Counted from the first letter of the stretch, positions 6,056 through 15,089 are shown. The stretch: 64,000 nucleotides of DNA from Streptomyces sp. JH34 (GCF_029428875.1 NZ_JAJSOO010000001.1:3844001-3908000), one strand, 5' to 3'. A program made the numbers and translations. The notes: generated by a model from the sequence alone, not told the origin.

Positions 6056-8656
6056 GTGGACGCCGAGCTGACCAACAAGAGCCGGGACGCCCTCAACGCG
6101 GCCACCGGCAGGGCCGTCAAGGACGGACATCCGGATCTGACCCCCGGGCATCTGCTGCTCGCTCTGCTCGCGGGTGAGGACAACGCGAACATCACCGACC
6201 TGCTCGCCTCCGTCGAGGCCGACCAGGTGGCCGTGCGCGAGGAGACCGAGCGGCTCCTCGGCGCGCTGCCGAGCGTCACCGGGTCGACCGTCGCGCCGCC
6301 CCAGCCCAGCCGCGAGCTGCTGGCCGTCCTCGCCGACGCCGATCAGCGAGCCAAGGAGCTCGGTGACGACTACCTCTCCACCGAGCACCTGCTCATCGCC
6401 GTCGCGGCGAAGGGCGGCCGCGTCGGTGAGATCCTCGACGGGCAGGGAGCCGGCGCGAAGAAGCTGCTGGACGCATTCGAGAAGAGCAGGGGAGGGCGCC
6501 GGGTGACCACTCCCGACCCCGAGGGCCAGTACAAGGCGCTGGAGAAGTTCGGTACGGACTTCACGGCCGCCGCCCGCGAGGGCAAGCTCGATCCGGTCAT
6601 CGGCCGTGACCAGGAGATCCGCCGCGTCGTGCAGGTGCTGTCGCGCCGCACGAAGAACAACCCCGTGCTCATCGGTGAGCCCGGCGTCGGCAAGACGGCC
6701 GTGGTCGAGGGACTCGCCCAGCGCATCGTCAAGGGCGACGTCCCCGAGTCCCTGCGGAACAAGCGGCTCGTCTCGCTGGACCTCGGTGCGATGGTCGCGG
6801 GCGCCAAGTACCGCGGCGAGTTCGAGGAACGCCTCAAGACCGTCCTGTCCGAGATCAAGGAGAGCGACGGCCGGATCATCACCTTCATCGACGAGCTGCA
6901 CACCGTCGTCGGCGCCGGTGCCGGCGGCGACTCCGCGATGGACGCGGGCAACATGCTGAAGCCGATGCTCGCCCGGGGTGAGCTGCGGATGGTCGGCGCC
7001 ACCACGCTCGACGAGTACCGCGAGCGCATCGAGAAGGACCCCGCACTGGAGCGCCGCTTCCAGCAGGTCCTGGTCGCCGAGCCGTCCGTCGAGGACACCA
7101 TCGCGATCCTGCGTGGCCTCAAGGGCCGTTACGAGGCGCACCACAAGGTCCAGATCGCCGACTCCTCGCTGGTGGCCGCCGCGACCCTGTCGGACCGCTA
7201 CATCACCTCCCGCTTCCTCCCCGACAAGGCGATCGACCTCGTCGACGAGGCGGCCTCCCGGCTCCGCATGGAGATCGACTCCTCACCCCTGGAGATCGAC
7301 GAGCTCCAGCGCTCCGTGGACCGGCTGCACATGGAGGAGCTGGCGCTCAAGAACGAGACCGACCAGGGCTCCAAGCAGCGACTGGAGAAGATCCGCCGCG
7401 ACCTCGCCGACAAGGAGGAGGAGCTGCGCGGCCTCACCGCCCGCTGGGAGAAGGAGAAGCAGGGACTGAACCGCGTCGGTGAGCTCAAGGAGCGCCTCGA
7501 CGAGCTGCGCGGCCAGGCCGAGCGTGCCCAGCGCGACGGCGACTTCGACACCGCGTCCAAGCTGCTCTACGGGGAGATCCCCGGGCTGGAGCGCGAGCTG
7601 GCCGAGGCGGACGAGGCCGAGCAGGAGGCCGCCGTCGACACCATGGTCAAGGAGGAGGTCGGCCCGGACGACATCGCCGACGTGGTCGGCGCGTGGACCG
7701 GCATCCCGGCCGGACGCCTGCTGGAGGGCGAGACCCAGAAGCTCCTGCGCATGGAGTCCGAGCTGGGCAGGCGACTGATCGGGCAGAGCGAGGCCGTCCG
7801 GGCCGTGTCGGACGCCGTGCGCCGCACCCGTGCGGGGATCGCCGACCCCGACCGGCCCACCGGCTCGTTCCTCTTCCTCGGCCCGACCGGGGTCGGCAAG
7901 ACGGAGCTGGCCAAGGCGCTCGCGGACTTCCTGTTCGACGACGAGCGGGCCATGGTCCGCATCGACATGAGCGAGTACGGCGAGAAGCACAGCGTCGCCC
8001 GGCTGGTCGGCGCCCCGCCCGGTTACGTCGGCTACGAGGAGGGCGGCCAGCTCACGGAGGCGGTCCGCCGCCGCCCGTACAGCGTCGTGCTGCTGGACGA
8101 GGTCGAGAAGGCCCACCCCGAGGTCTTCGACATCCTGCTCCAGGTGCTCGACGACGGGCGGCTCACCGACGGGCAGGGCCGGACGGTGGACTTCCGCAAC
8201 ACCATCCTGGTCCTCACGTCGAACCTGGGCAGCCAGTTCCTGGTGGACCCGCTGACCGGGCCCGAGGTGAAGAGGGAGCAGGTGCTGGAGGTCGTACGGG
8301 CCTCGTTCAAGCCGGAGTTCCTCAACCGGCTCGACGACCTGGTCGTCTTCTCCGCCCTCTCCGGGGACGAGCTGGCCCACATCGCCGGACTCCAGGTCGC
8401 CCGTCTCGCCGACCGGCTGGCCGACCGCCGCATCCGGCTGGACGTCACCCCGGACGCCCTCGCCTGGCTCGCCGAGGAGGGCAACGACCCGGCGTACGGG
8501 GCCCGGCCGCTGCGCCGCCTCATCCAGACGGCGATCGGCGACCGGCTCGCGAAGGAGATCCTCGCCGGTGAGGTCAGGGACGGCGACACGGTCCGGGTGG
8601 ACCGGGCCGGTGACGGACTGACCGTGGGTTCCGCGCCGGCGGCGAAGACCCTGTAG
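6056..8656 (+). CDS. clpB: ClpB protein disaggregase (Hsp104 family)
   Basis: ClpB is a hexameric AAA+ disaggregase that works with DnaK/DnaJ/GrpE to resolve protein aggregates. The 866-residue protein has an N-terminal Clp-N repeat domain (1-145). AAA1 has Walker A GEPGVGKT near 206 and FIDELHT. The coiled-coil middle domain spans about 400-530 (DELQRSVDRLHMEELALKN region). AAA2 has GPTGVGKT near 609, and the C-terminal domain follows. It starts at GTG after GAGGAGACAGCGCCC. It is a single gene under a HAIR operator and is followed by a strong hairpin. Confidence 0.97.
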   Translation: MDAELTNKSRDALNAATGRAVKDGHPDLTPGHLLLALLAGEDNANITDLLASVEADQVAVREETERLLGALPSVTGSTVAPPQPSRELLAVLADADQRAKELGDDYLSTEHLLIAVAAKGGRVGEILDGQGAGAKKLLDAFEKSRGGRRVTTPDPEGQYKALEKFGTDFTAAAREGKLDPVIGRDQEIRRVVQVLSRRTKNNPVLIGEPGVGKTAVVEGLAQRIVKGDVPESLRNKRLVSLDLGAMVAGAKYRGEFEERLKTVLSEIKESDGRIITFIDELHTVVGAGAGGDSAMDAGNMLKPMLARGELRMVGATTLDEYRERIEKDPALERRFQQVLVAEPSVEDTIAILRGLKGRYEAHHKVQIADSSLVAAATLSDRYITSRFLPDKAIDLVDEAASRLRMEIDSSPLEIDELQRSVDRLHMEELALKNETDQGSKQRLEKIRRDLADKEEELRGLTARWEKEKQGLNRVGELKERLDELRGQAERAQRDGDFDTASKLLYGEIPGLERELAEADEAEQEAAVDTMVKEEVGPDDIADVVGAWTGIPAGRLLEGETQKLLRMESELGRRLIGQSEAVRAVSDAVRRTRAGIADPDRPTGSFLFLGPTGVGKTELAKALADFLFDDERAMVRIDMSEYGEKHSVARLVGAPPGYVGYEEGGQLTEAVRRRPYSVVLLDEVEKAHPEVFDILLQVLDDGRLTDGQGRTVDFRNTILVLTSNLGSQFLVDPLTGPEVKREQVLEVVRASFKPEFLNRLDDLVVFSALSGDELAHIAGLQVARLADRLADRRIRLDVTPDALAWLAEEGNDPAYGARPLRRLIQTAIGDRLAKEILAGEVRDGDTVRVDRAGDGLTVGSAPAAKTL

Positions 8657-8665
8657 CCGTTTCCC

Positions 8666-8706
8666 GTGTCCCCGGCCGGACGACCTCGCGTCCCGGTCGG
8701 GGACAC
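8666..8706 (+). terminator. clpB terminator
   Basis: GTGTCCCCGGCCGG and CCGGTCGGGGACAC form a 14-bp stem with a single G-T pair around a 13-nt loop. It begins 9 bp after the clpB stop. Confidence 0.8.
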
Positions 8707-8992
8707 CTGTGTGTGCGGCTCGACCGTATTGATGTGTGCATCCGGCACGCTTCAACGGTCCGGCCGTCCGCGAATCTGAGACGAAAATTTCCATTCCATG
8801 GCTGAATGGCGGATGCGGCACGGTTCGGCCGTTGTTTTTTGTACCGGGACGATACATATCTTCGCCCTCACCCGTGGCCTGAGGGAAGGGTGTGCGAATG
8901 ATCGCGCCCTGCGCGATATCGGGACACTCCGGGCCCTTTTCCTTACCGGTAAGGGCGGCTGTCCCGAATTGGGAAACCGGTAAGGTGCGTGC
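8707..8992. promoter_or_regulatory. Intergenic region and candidate operator upstream of the MFS gene
   Basis: No convincing gene was found here. CCTTACCGGTAAGG at 8941-8954 is a perfect 14-bp palindrome. Its right half, ACCGGTAAGG, recurs at 8976-8985 over the ribosome-binding region of the MFS gene. Between them TCCC-N5-GGGA (8962-8974) is a further short inverted repeat, and ATCGCG/CGCGAT lies near 8900. The repeated half-sites close to the start look like a repressor operator, but no regulator gene is adjacent. Confidence 0.5.
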
Positions 8993-10261
8993 ATGACGGA
9001 GCGGATACCCGGTGAGGCGAGTGCGGAGCCGAAGGATTACGGAAGTACCAGTCTCATTCGCCTGAGCGAATTTCGCACGCTGTGGACGGCTTATGCGCAG
9101 TCGGTCCTGGGGGACCAGCTGGCGCGGGTGGCACTCTCCCTGCTGGTCTTCGAACGCACCGAGTCGGCCGGCTGGACCGCGGCGACCTACGCGCTGACGA
9201 GCCTGCCCGCCCTGCTGTCCGGAGTGCTGCTCTCCGGCCTCGCCGACCGCTTCCCCCGGCGTACGGTCATGATCGGGTGCGACCTGGTGCGCGCCGTCCT
9301 CGTGGGACTGATGGCCCTGCCCGGAACGCCCTTGCCGCTGCTGGCCGGGCTGCTGGTGCTGGCACAGCTCGCCGAGGCGCCCTTCGGGGCGTCGCAGGGT
9401 GCCCTGATGCCGGCCGTCCTCGGGGAGCGCCTGTACGAGCAGGGGCAGCGGGTCATGATGATCACGCACCAGGCCGGACAGCTGGTGGGTTTCGCCGCCG
9501 GCGGGGTGCTCGTCGTGTGGCTGGGCAGCCACCTCGCCCTGGGGCTCAACGCACTGACGTTCGTGATCTCAGCGGTCCTGATCAGGCTGGGAGTGAAGGC
9601 ACGGCCGGTGGACGCGGACGCCGGCGCCGCGCCCAAGCGGATGCATACCCAGGTGGGGAAGGCCGCCGCGCTGATCTGGTCGGACCCCAGGCTGCGGTCG
9701 CTGGTGGCGCTCGGCTGGCTGGCCGGGTTCATCGTGCTGCCGGAGGGCCTCGCCGCCCCCTTCGCGGAGGAGGCCGGAGGAGGCGCCGCGTCGGTGGGGC
9801 TCCTGCTCGCAGCCCATCCCGCGGGCATGGTCCTGGGCGCTGCCCTTCTCGGGCGGCCGGGATTCGACGTCGAGCGGCGCAGACGGCTCCTCGGACCGCT
9901 CGCCGTGGGCGCGAACCTTCCACTGGTCGTCTACTGGGCCGGCCCCGGAGTGGGGGTGGCCCTGCTGGTGCTGGTGGTCTCGGGCATCTGTTCCGCGTAC
10001 CAGATCACCGCGGGGTCGACCTTCGTCCTGCTCACCCCGGCCGGTCAGCGCGGTCAGGCACTGGGGCTGGCCAGGTCGGGGCTGACCGTCATGCAGGGCA
10101 TCGGCGTCGCCGGGGGCGGCCTCGCGGCGGAGCTCTCAGGCTCCTCGACGCAGACGATCGGGGGGGCCGGACTCGTGGGAACGCTCTGCGCGGTCCTGGT
10201 CGCGGTTTCCTGGTCGCGGGCCCGGGGAACGAGCGCGGGGACGATTCCCCTGAGCGCGTAG
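8993..10261 (+). CDS. MFS transporter (12-TM major facilitator)
   Basis: The 422-residue membrane protein opens with LIRLSEFRTLWTAYAQSVLGDQLARVAL. An RFPRRTVMIGCD loop sits between TM2 and TM3, as in the MFS signature DRxGRR. Repeated hydrophobic helices extend to a GLVGTLCAVLVAVSW final span. It fits the MFS_3-like exporters of actinobacteria; the substrate cannot be read. The start ATG is 8 bp after the duplicated ACCGGTAAGG motif, so expression is probably controlled by a repressor acting there. No partner gene is adjacent. Confidence 0.9.
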   Translation: MTERIPGEASAEPKDYGSTSLIRLSEFRTLWTAYAQSVLGDQLARVALSLLVFERTESAGWTAATYALTSLPALLSGVLLSGLADRFPRRTVMIGCDLVRAVLVGLMALPGTPLPLLAGLLVLAQLAEAPFGASQGALMPAVLGERLYEQGQRVMMITHQAGQLVGFAAGGVLVVWLGSHLALGLNALTFVISAVLIRLGVKARPVDADAGAAPKRMHTQVGKAAALIWSDPRLRSLVALGWLAGFIVLPEGLAAPFAEEAGGGAASVGLLLAAHPAGMVLGAALLGRPGFDVERRRRLLGPLAVGANLPLVVYWAGPGVGVALLVLVVSGICSAYQITAGSTFVLLTPAGQRGQALGLARSGLTVMQGIGVAGGGLAAELSGSSTQTIGGAGLVGTLCAVLVAVSWSRARGTSAGTIPLSA

Positions 10262-10331
10262 GACTACCGGCCGCGATCGCGGCTAGTGTCGGAGCCAGGA
10301 AACCACGTGCGATCCACAGGAGTACCCAGCG

Positions 10332-10898
10332 ATGTCTATCGACCCGTCCTCGATCCCCAACTTCGGGGGCCAGCCCGAACCGCAGGCGGCAGGACCCGAG
10401 GGCCCCGTGGTCCCCGACCAGGACCTCGTCAAGCAGCTTCTCGAGCAGATGGAGCTGAAGTTCGTCGTCGACGACGAGGGCGACCTCGCCGCGCCGTGGG
10501 AAGACTTCCGGACGTACTTCATGTTCCGCGGCGAGGAGGAGCAGCAGGTCTTCTCGGTCCGGACCTTCTACGACCGCCCCCACGACCTGGACCTGCGTCC
10601 CGTCCTGCTCGACGCGATCGACGACTGGAACCGCCGCACCCTGTGGCCCAAGGTCTACACCCACGCCCACGAGGGCGAGGAGGGTGTCGCGGGCTCCGTG
10701 CGGCTGGTCGGTGAGGCGCAGATGCTCATCGGCACCGGTGTCAGCCTGGAGCACTTCGTCTCCTCGACGGTCAGCTGGGTGCGGGCCTCGATCGAGTTCG
10801 ACAAGTGGCTCGTGGAGCGCCTGGGCCTGGAGGTCTCCGACAAGGAGGCCGAGGGCGAGGCCCGCGACGGCGGTGCGGAGCAGACCCCGGACGCCTGA
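10332..10898 (+). CDS. YbjN domain-containing protein
   Basis: The 188-residue acidic soluble protein matches the YbjN / type-III-chaperone-like fold. There is a Pro-rich N-terminal extension (1-30). The core (about 35-165) contains LKFVVDDEGDLAAPWEDFRTYFMF, VRTFYDRPHDLD and a WNRRTLWPKVY segment, and GVSLEHFVSSTVSWVRASIEF ends the domain. The tail is charged. YbjN proteins have no assigned enzymatic activity. The gene ends at a terminator shared with the convergent aminotransferase. Confidence 0.85.
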   Translation: MSIDPSSIPNFGGQPEPQAAGPEGPVVPDQDLVKQLLEQMELKFVVDDEGDLAAPWEDFRTYFMFRGEEEQQVFSVRTFYDRPHDLDLRPVLLDAIDDWNRRTLWPKVYTHAHEGEEGVAGSVRLVGEAQMLIGTGVSLEHFVSSTVSWVRASIEFDKWLVERLGLEVSDKEAEGEARDGGAEQTPDA

Positions 10899-10917
10899 TC
10901 CGGCGGAGAAGTGCGAC

Positions 10918-10971
10918 GGAGGCCCGGGACAGGGCCCGGCCGGTGCGGCCGGGGTCCTGTCCCGGGCCTCC
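10918..10971. terminator. Bidirectional terminator between YbjN and aminotransferase genes
   Basis: GGAGGCCCGGGACAGG (10918-10933) and its exact complement (10956-10971) form a 16-bp stem, with GGCCGG/CCGGCC able to extend it inside. It serves both convergent genes. Confidence 0.85.
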
Positions 10972-10982
10972 GCCGTGTGCGC

Positions 10983-12170
10983 TCAGACCGCCTTCAGGCC
11001 CTTGAGCCGGGACACGGCCTCGGTGAGTACCTCCGTGCGCTTGCAGAACGCGAAGCGCACGAAGGGCGCGCCCTGTTCGCGGTGGTCGTAGAAGACCGCG
11101 TTGGGGACGGCGACGACTCCGCATCGCTCGGGGAGCGCCCGGCAGAAGGCGAAGCCGTCCGTCTCGCCGAGCGGGCGGACGTCGGTGGTGACGAAGTACG
11201 TCCCGGCGGGGCGGTACACCTCGAATCCGGCCTCGGTGAGGCCCGCGCTCAGCAGGTCACGCTTGGCGCGCAGGTCCGTGCGCAGGTCGTCGAAGTAGCT
11301 GTCGGGCAGCCGCAGGGCGTCGGCGACGGCGTACTGGAAGGGCCCGCCGGAGACGTACGTCAGGAACTGTTTGGCGGAACGGACCGCGGTGACCAGCTCC
11401 GGGCTCGCGGTGATCCAGCCGATCTTCCAGCCCGTCAGTGAGAACGTCTTGCCGGCGCTGCTGATGGTGACCGTGCGCTCCCGCATGCCGGGGAAGGACG
11501 CGAGGGGGATGTGCTCGCCCTCGAAGACGAGGTGTTCGTAGACCTCGTCGGTGACGACGAGGAGGTCCCGCTCGCAGGCGAGTGCGGCGACGGCCGCCAG
11601 CTCGTCGCGGGTCAGCACGGTGCCGGTCGGGTTGTGCGGGGTGTTGAGCAGGATCAGCCGGGTGCGGGGTGTGACGGCGGCGCGCAGTTCGTCCAGATCG
11701 AGCCGGTAGGCGCCCTCGTGGGGCCGGAGCGTGACGGGGACGCGGGTGCCGCCGGCCATGGCGATGCAGGCGGCGTACGAGTCGTAGTACGGCTCCAGGG
11801 CGATGACCTCGTCGCCGGGCTCCAGGAGGGCCAGCAGGGAGGCGGCGACCGCCTCCGTGGCGCCCGTGGTGACCAGGACCTCGGCGTCGGGGTCGTACTC
11901 CAGCCCGTAGTGCCGCCGCTGGTGCTCCGTGATCGCGGAGCGCAGCTCGGGGACGCCGGGACCCGGCGGGTACTGGTTGCCGTGACCGGCGCGCAGGGCG
12001 CGGACCGCGGCCTCCCGGATCTCCTCGGGCCCGTCGGTGTCCGGGAAGCCCTGGCCGAGATTGATCGATCCGGTCCGCACGGCCAGCGCCGACATCTCCG
12101 CGAAGATCGTCGTGCCGAACTCGGTGAGGCGGCGGTTGAGAAGCGGTCGTCCGTGTGTCATGGGCGCCAT
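10983..12170 (-). CDS. PLP-dependent aminotransferase, class I/II fold type I
   Basis: The 395-residue protein belongs to the YbdL/kynurenine-aminotransferase-like or DapC-like branch of class I aminotransferases. The motifs are in order: NLGQGFPDTDGP, QYPPGPGVPELR, TTGATEAVAASLLALL, LLNTPHNPTGTV, TDEVYEHLVFEG, and the Schiff-base lysine in SSAGKTFSLTGWKIGW. A PFVRFAFCK block near the end contains the carboxylate-binding Arg. Such enzymes use methionine, kynurenine, glutamine or N-succinyl-diaminopimelate, and the choice cannot be made here. A kynurenine pathway is encoded 10 kb away. Confidence 0.88.
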   Translation of the reverse strand: MAPMTHGRPLLNRRLTEFGTTIFAEMSALAVRTGSINLGQGFPDTDGPEEIREAAVRALRAGHGNQYPPGPGVPELRSAITEHQRRHYGLEYDPDAEVLVTTGATEAVAASLLALLEPGDEVIALEPYYDSYAACIAMAGGTRVPVTLRPHEGAYRLDLDELRAAVTPRTRLILLNTPHNPTGTVLTRDELAAVAALACERDLLVVTDEVYEHLVFEGEHIPLASFPGMRERTVTISSAGKTFSLTGWKIGWITASPELVTAVRSAKQFLTYVSGGPFQYAVADALRLPDSYFDDLRTDLRAKRDLLSAGLTEAGFEVYRPAGTYFVTTDVRPLGETDGFAFCRALPERCGVVAVPNAVFYDHREQGAPFVRFAFCKRTEVLTEAVSRLKGLKAV

Positions 12171-12287
12171 CCTGTGCCGAAGCTCTGGAGTTGCTCAAGT
12201 CTGCTTTGGGCCCGGCGGGGCGCGGGAATCCAACGGCCAGTCAAGAAGCGGGGACCTCGCTTCGGGGGACAGAGGGATGTGAGGTCG

Positions 12288-12563
12288 ATGGGGTTGTTCG
12301 TCTTCATCGTGTTTCTGGTGATCGTGGTGGTGGGGATCGCCGCACTGGCGTCGGGTGGCCGGAAGAAGCCGTCGGCCGGCCGTTCCGGGCGGGCGGGACG
12401 CCGAGGCTCGGACAGCGGCGGGGGAGGCGGAGGCGGCAGCTGGTGGGCCGGCGACAGCGGCGGTGGGGACGGCGGCGTCGGCGACTCCGGCGGGCACTCC
12501 TGCGGGGGCGGCAGCAGCTGCGGCGGAGGTGGCGGAGGCTGCGGTGGTGGTGGGGGCAACTGA
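12288..12563 (+). CDS. Gly/Cys-rich single-TM microprotein
   Basis: The 91-residue product has one N-terminal membrane helix (MGLFVFIVFLVIVVVGIAAL, residues 1-20). A short basic stretch follows (GRKKPSAGRSGRAGRRG), then a tail that is mostly Gly and Ser with three Cys, two Trp and a few Asp. The ATG follows AGAGGGATGTGAGGTCG. Positive-inside topology would leave the Gly/Cys tail in the cytoplasm. I do not recognise a function. Candidate roles include a membrane-tethered scaffold or metal binding through HSC, SSC and GGC, but these are guesses. A strong terminator follows. Confidence 0.65.
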   Translation: MGLFVFIVFLVIVVVGIAALASGGRKKPSAGRSGRAGRRGSDSGGGGGGGSWWAGDSGGGDGGVGDSGGHSCGGGSSCGGGGGGCGGGGGN

Positions 12564-12608
12564 GACCGTCCCCTCCTCGCGCGCGAAGGGGCGGGACGGG
12601 TGTGCATG

Positions 12609-12648
12609 AGGTGTCCGGTGGGATCCAACTCCCGCCGGACACCTTTTT
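12609..12648 (+). terminator. Intrinsic terminator with T-tract after the microprotein gene
   Basis: AGGTGTCCGG and CCGGACACCT form the core of a long stem and are directly followed by a TTTTT tract. This is the most classical rho-independent terminator in the window. The remaining bases up to 12873 show no convincing gene and presumably carry the promoter of the DUF2617 gene. Confidence 0.88.
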
Positions 12649-12873
12649 GTTGGGAGCGAGGGAACAGGTGAACCGTCCTGCCCCCTGAGGGATGGAAACC
12701 ACGGCAAGTTGGGTAAAAACGCTGTGAGCGCGACGTACTTCGTGATTGCATCGATGTGGAGAACATTCAGCCCCCGGGCCCGAGTTGGGCCGGATAGGGC
12801 ACCCTCTCCCCGCGTGTCCCGCACGGGGTTGCCTCCTGTCCATGTGTCCCTGTGCGCTTTGCGGAGCCCATCC

Positions 12874-13395
12874 ATGCTCACGACCCTCCAGACCGCCTAC
12901 TCCGACACCCGAGCCGCCGATCTCGCATGGACGCTCGGGCGGGAGCCGCTGCCCGCCCTCGCTGTACTCGACCTCGAACTCGCGGGCGCAAAAGTCCAGT
13001 TGAGGCTGCTCGGCGCCTCCCACCAGGTGCTGCTGGAGGAGGAGCGCCGGACCTGCTCCGAGACCGTCGCCTGCATGCCGGGCAGCAGCACGCCGCTGCC
13101 GCTGGGGGTCGCCGAGAGCGTGGGTGACTGGGACTACGAGTTCGCGGCGCGCGTCGAGACGCTCTCGGAGGGCTCGTTCGCCGGGCGCGCGCAGGAGTTG
13201 CTCGCGCTCGTGGCCGACCATCCGCACGGACTGGCGGGGACGTTTCCCGGCAGTCCGTACGCCTTCACCGCGATGCTCGCGCAGCGGGCGCAGGGCGAGG
13301 TGTGCTGGCGTACCTGGCACGCGTATCCGCAGGAAGGGCAGTTGGTGATCACCCGGACCAGGGTGGGGGCGCGGATCCCCGCAGGGGTGTCGTGA
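12874..13395 (+). CDS. DUF2617 domain-containing protein
   Basis: The 173-residue soluble protein begins MLTTLQTAYSDTRAADLAWTL. It contains VLDLELAGAKVQLRLLGASHQV and a C-terminal CWRTWHAYPQEGQLVITRTR, matching the actinobacterial DUF2617 family as I recall it. No catalytic motif is visible. ATG 12874 was chosen over upstream in-frame starts because it fits the family N-terminus. It precedes the spermidine-synthase-like gene on the same strand (107 bp gap), an arrangement I remember as common in Streptomyces. Confidence 0.75.
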   Translation: MLTTLQTAYSDTRAADLAWTLGREPLPALAVLDLELAGAKVQLRLLGASHQVLLEEERRTCSETVACMPGSSTPLPLGVAESVGDWDYEFAARVETLSEGSFAGRAQELLALVADHPHGLAGTFPGSPYAFTAMLAQRAQGEVCWRTWHAYPQEGQLVITRTRVGARIPAGVS

Positions 13396-13502
13396 CGGGA
13401 GTGCGCGACCTCCTCCGGGTGGTGCGCGCCGGGTCCGATGCGCGTCACTTGCACCCTTGTGGGTGACAAGCGGCGACGTGCCGGTCACGTAGCGTTCTTT
13501 TC

Positions 13503-15089
13503 ATGATCGACCAGCAGACGCCGCTGCGAGGGGGCGCGCCACGCCTTCCCGTCCGGCCGAGGACCGGCAGGTTCCTCGTGCTGGCCGTGGTCTTCGTCTG
13601 TGCCGCCTGCGGTCTGGTGTACGAGCTGGAACTGGTCGCTCTGGCCTCGTACCTGATCGGTGACTCGGTCACTCAGGCCTCGGTCGTGCTGTCCGTGATG
13701 GTGTTCGCGATGGGCATCGGGTCCCTGCTCGCGAAACGTTTACGTACCCGGGCCGCCGTGGGGTTCGGCCTGCTCGAAGCGGCTCTCGCGCTCGTCGGCG
13801 GTTCGTCGGCGCTCATCCTGTACGCCTCCTTCGCCTGGCTCGGCGAGTCGCGCTACGCGCTGGTGGGGTTCTCGCTCGTGATCGGGGTCCTGATCGGCGC
13901 GGAGATCCCGTTGCTGATGACGCTGATCCAGCGGGTGGACCGGCAGGACGCGGGCGGGGCGGTGGCAGACCTCTTCGCCGCCGACTACGTGGGCGCGCTG
14001 GTGGGCGGGCTGGCCTTCCCGTTCCTCCTGCTGCCGATGATGGGGCAGCTGACCGGGGCGCTGTTCACCGGTGCGGTCAACGCGGCGGCGGGCCTGGCCC
14101 TGGTGCTCTGGGTGTTCCGTCGCGACCTGAACCCGCGCTCACGCCTGCTGCTCGTCGTCGTGAACGGCGCGGTGATCGCCCTGCTGGCCACGGCCTCCGT
14201 CCTGGTCGACGACTTCGAGCGGGCGGCGCGGCGCGCGGTGTACGGGAACGAGGTGCGGGTCGCCGTGCAGACGGATCTGCAGGAGATCGTCCTCACCGGC
14301 CCGGGGAGCGGCGCTCTGGACCTCTACCTGGACGGGCGGCTCCGGGTCAGCTCGCGGGACGAGTACCGCTTCCACGAGGCGCTCGTGCATCCGGCGATGA
14401 AGGGGGCCCACCGGCGGGTGCTGATCCTGGGCGGGGGCGACGGACTGGCCGCCCGTGAAGTGCTGCGCTATCCGGACGTCACGTCCGTCGTGCTGGTCGA
14501 GCTCGATCCGGCCGTCACCCGGTTGGCCCGGACGGATCCGGCGCTCTCCCGGCTGAACGGGCACGCGTTCGGTGACCCCCGGCTGAGGACGGTCTCCGGG
14601 GACGCCTTCACCTGGCTGCGGACGGCCCACGACCGCTACGACGTGGTGATCTCGGACCTTCCCGACCCGGGGATCACGGCGAGCACGAAGCTCTACTCGG
14701 CCGAGTTCTACGGCCTGGTCGCCGGGGCGCTGGATCCGGACGGCCGGCTGGTGGTGCACGCGGGGCCGCCGGGCAGCAGACCGACGACGTTCTGGACGGT
14801 GGAGGCGTCGGTACGGGCGGGCGGACTGGCGACCAGGCCGTACGGCGTCGGCGGGCGCCTCACCGGATTCGCCGCCGGCCCGGGCCGGGTCAGGGACGGG
14901 GCGGACGCGCCGCGTGACTGGGGATTCGTCCTCGCCGCCCGCAGGACGGTGGGCCGGCTCGGCATGGATCCGGGGGCGCCCGCCCTGCGGACGCTGGGGG
15001 AGCGGGAGCTGCTGGCCGGCCGGCGTGCCGTGGAGAAGGTCCGGCAGCGCGGGGTCCTTCCGTCGACACTGGTCCACCCGCGGTACTGA
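13503..15089 (+). CDS. Membrane-fused polyamine aminopropyltransferase (spermidine synthase-like)
   Basis: The 528-residue protein joins about seven membrane helices (25-225) to a spermidine-synthase Rossmann domain (about 250-500). LYLDGRLRVSSRDEYRFHEALVHP is the substrate-gate region. LILGGGDGLAAREVL (near 309) is the decarboxy-AdoMet loop. VVLVELDPAV and VISDLPDPG (the catalytic Asp region) complete the site. Soluble homologues transfer aminopropyl groups to polyamines; the fused form is probably membrane-bound and its acceptor is uncertain. Codon 80 is TTA (13740-13742), the rare leucine codon read by the bldA tRNA, so translation may be limited to late growth. Confidence 0.88.
   Translation: MIDQQTPLRGGAPRLPVRPRTGRFLVLAVVFVCAACGLVYELELVALASYLIGDSVTQASVVLSVMVFAMGIGSLLAKRLRTRAAVGFGLLEAALALVGGSSALILYASFAWLGESRYALVGFSLVIGVLIGAEIPLLMTLIQRVDRQDAGGAVADLFAADYVGALVGGLAFPFLLLPMMGQLTGALFTGAVNAAAGLALVLWVFRRDLNPRSRLLLVVVNGAVIALLATASVLVDDFERAARRAVYGNEVRVAVQTDLQEIVLTGPGSGALDLYLDGRLRVSSRDEYRFHEALVHPAMKGAHRRVLILGGGDGLAAREVLRYPDVTSVVLVELDPAVTRLARTDPALSRLNGHAFGDPRLRTVSGDAFTWLRTAHDRYDVVISDLPDPGITASTKLYSAEFYGLVAGALDPDGRLVVHAGPPGSRPTTFWTVEASVRAGGLATRPYGVGGRLTGFAAGPGRVRDGADAPRDWGFVLAARRTVGRLGMDPGAPALRTLGERELLAGRRAVEKVRQRGVLPSTLVHPRY

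Noticed and set aside
8752..8994. 80-codon minus-strand frame in the gap before the MFS gene
   Set aside because: No ribosome-binding site, odd composition, and it covers the apparent operator region.
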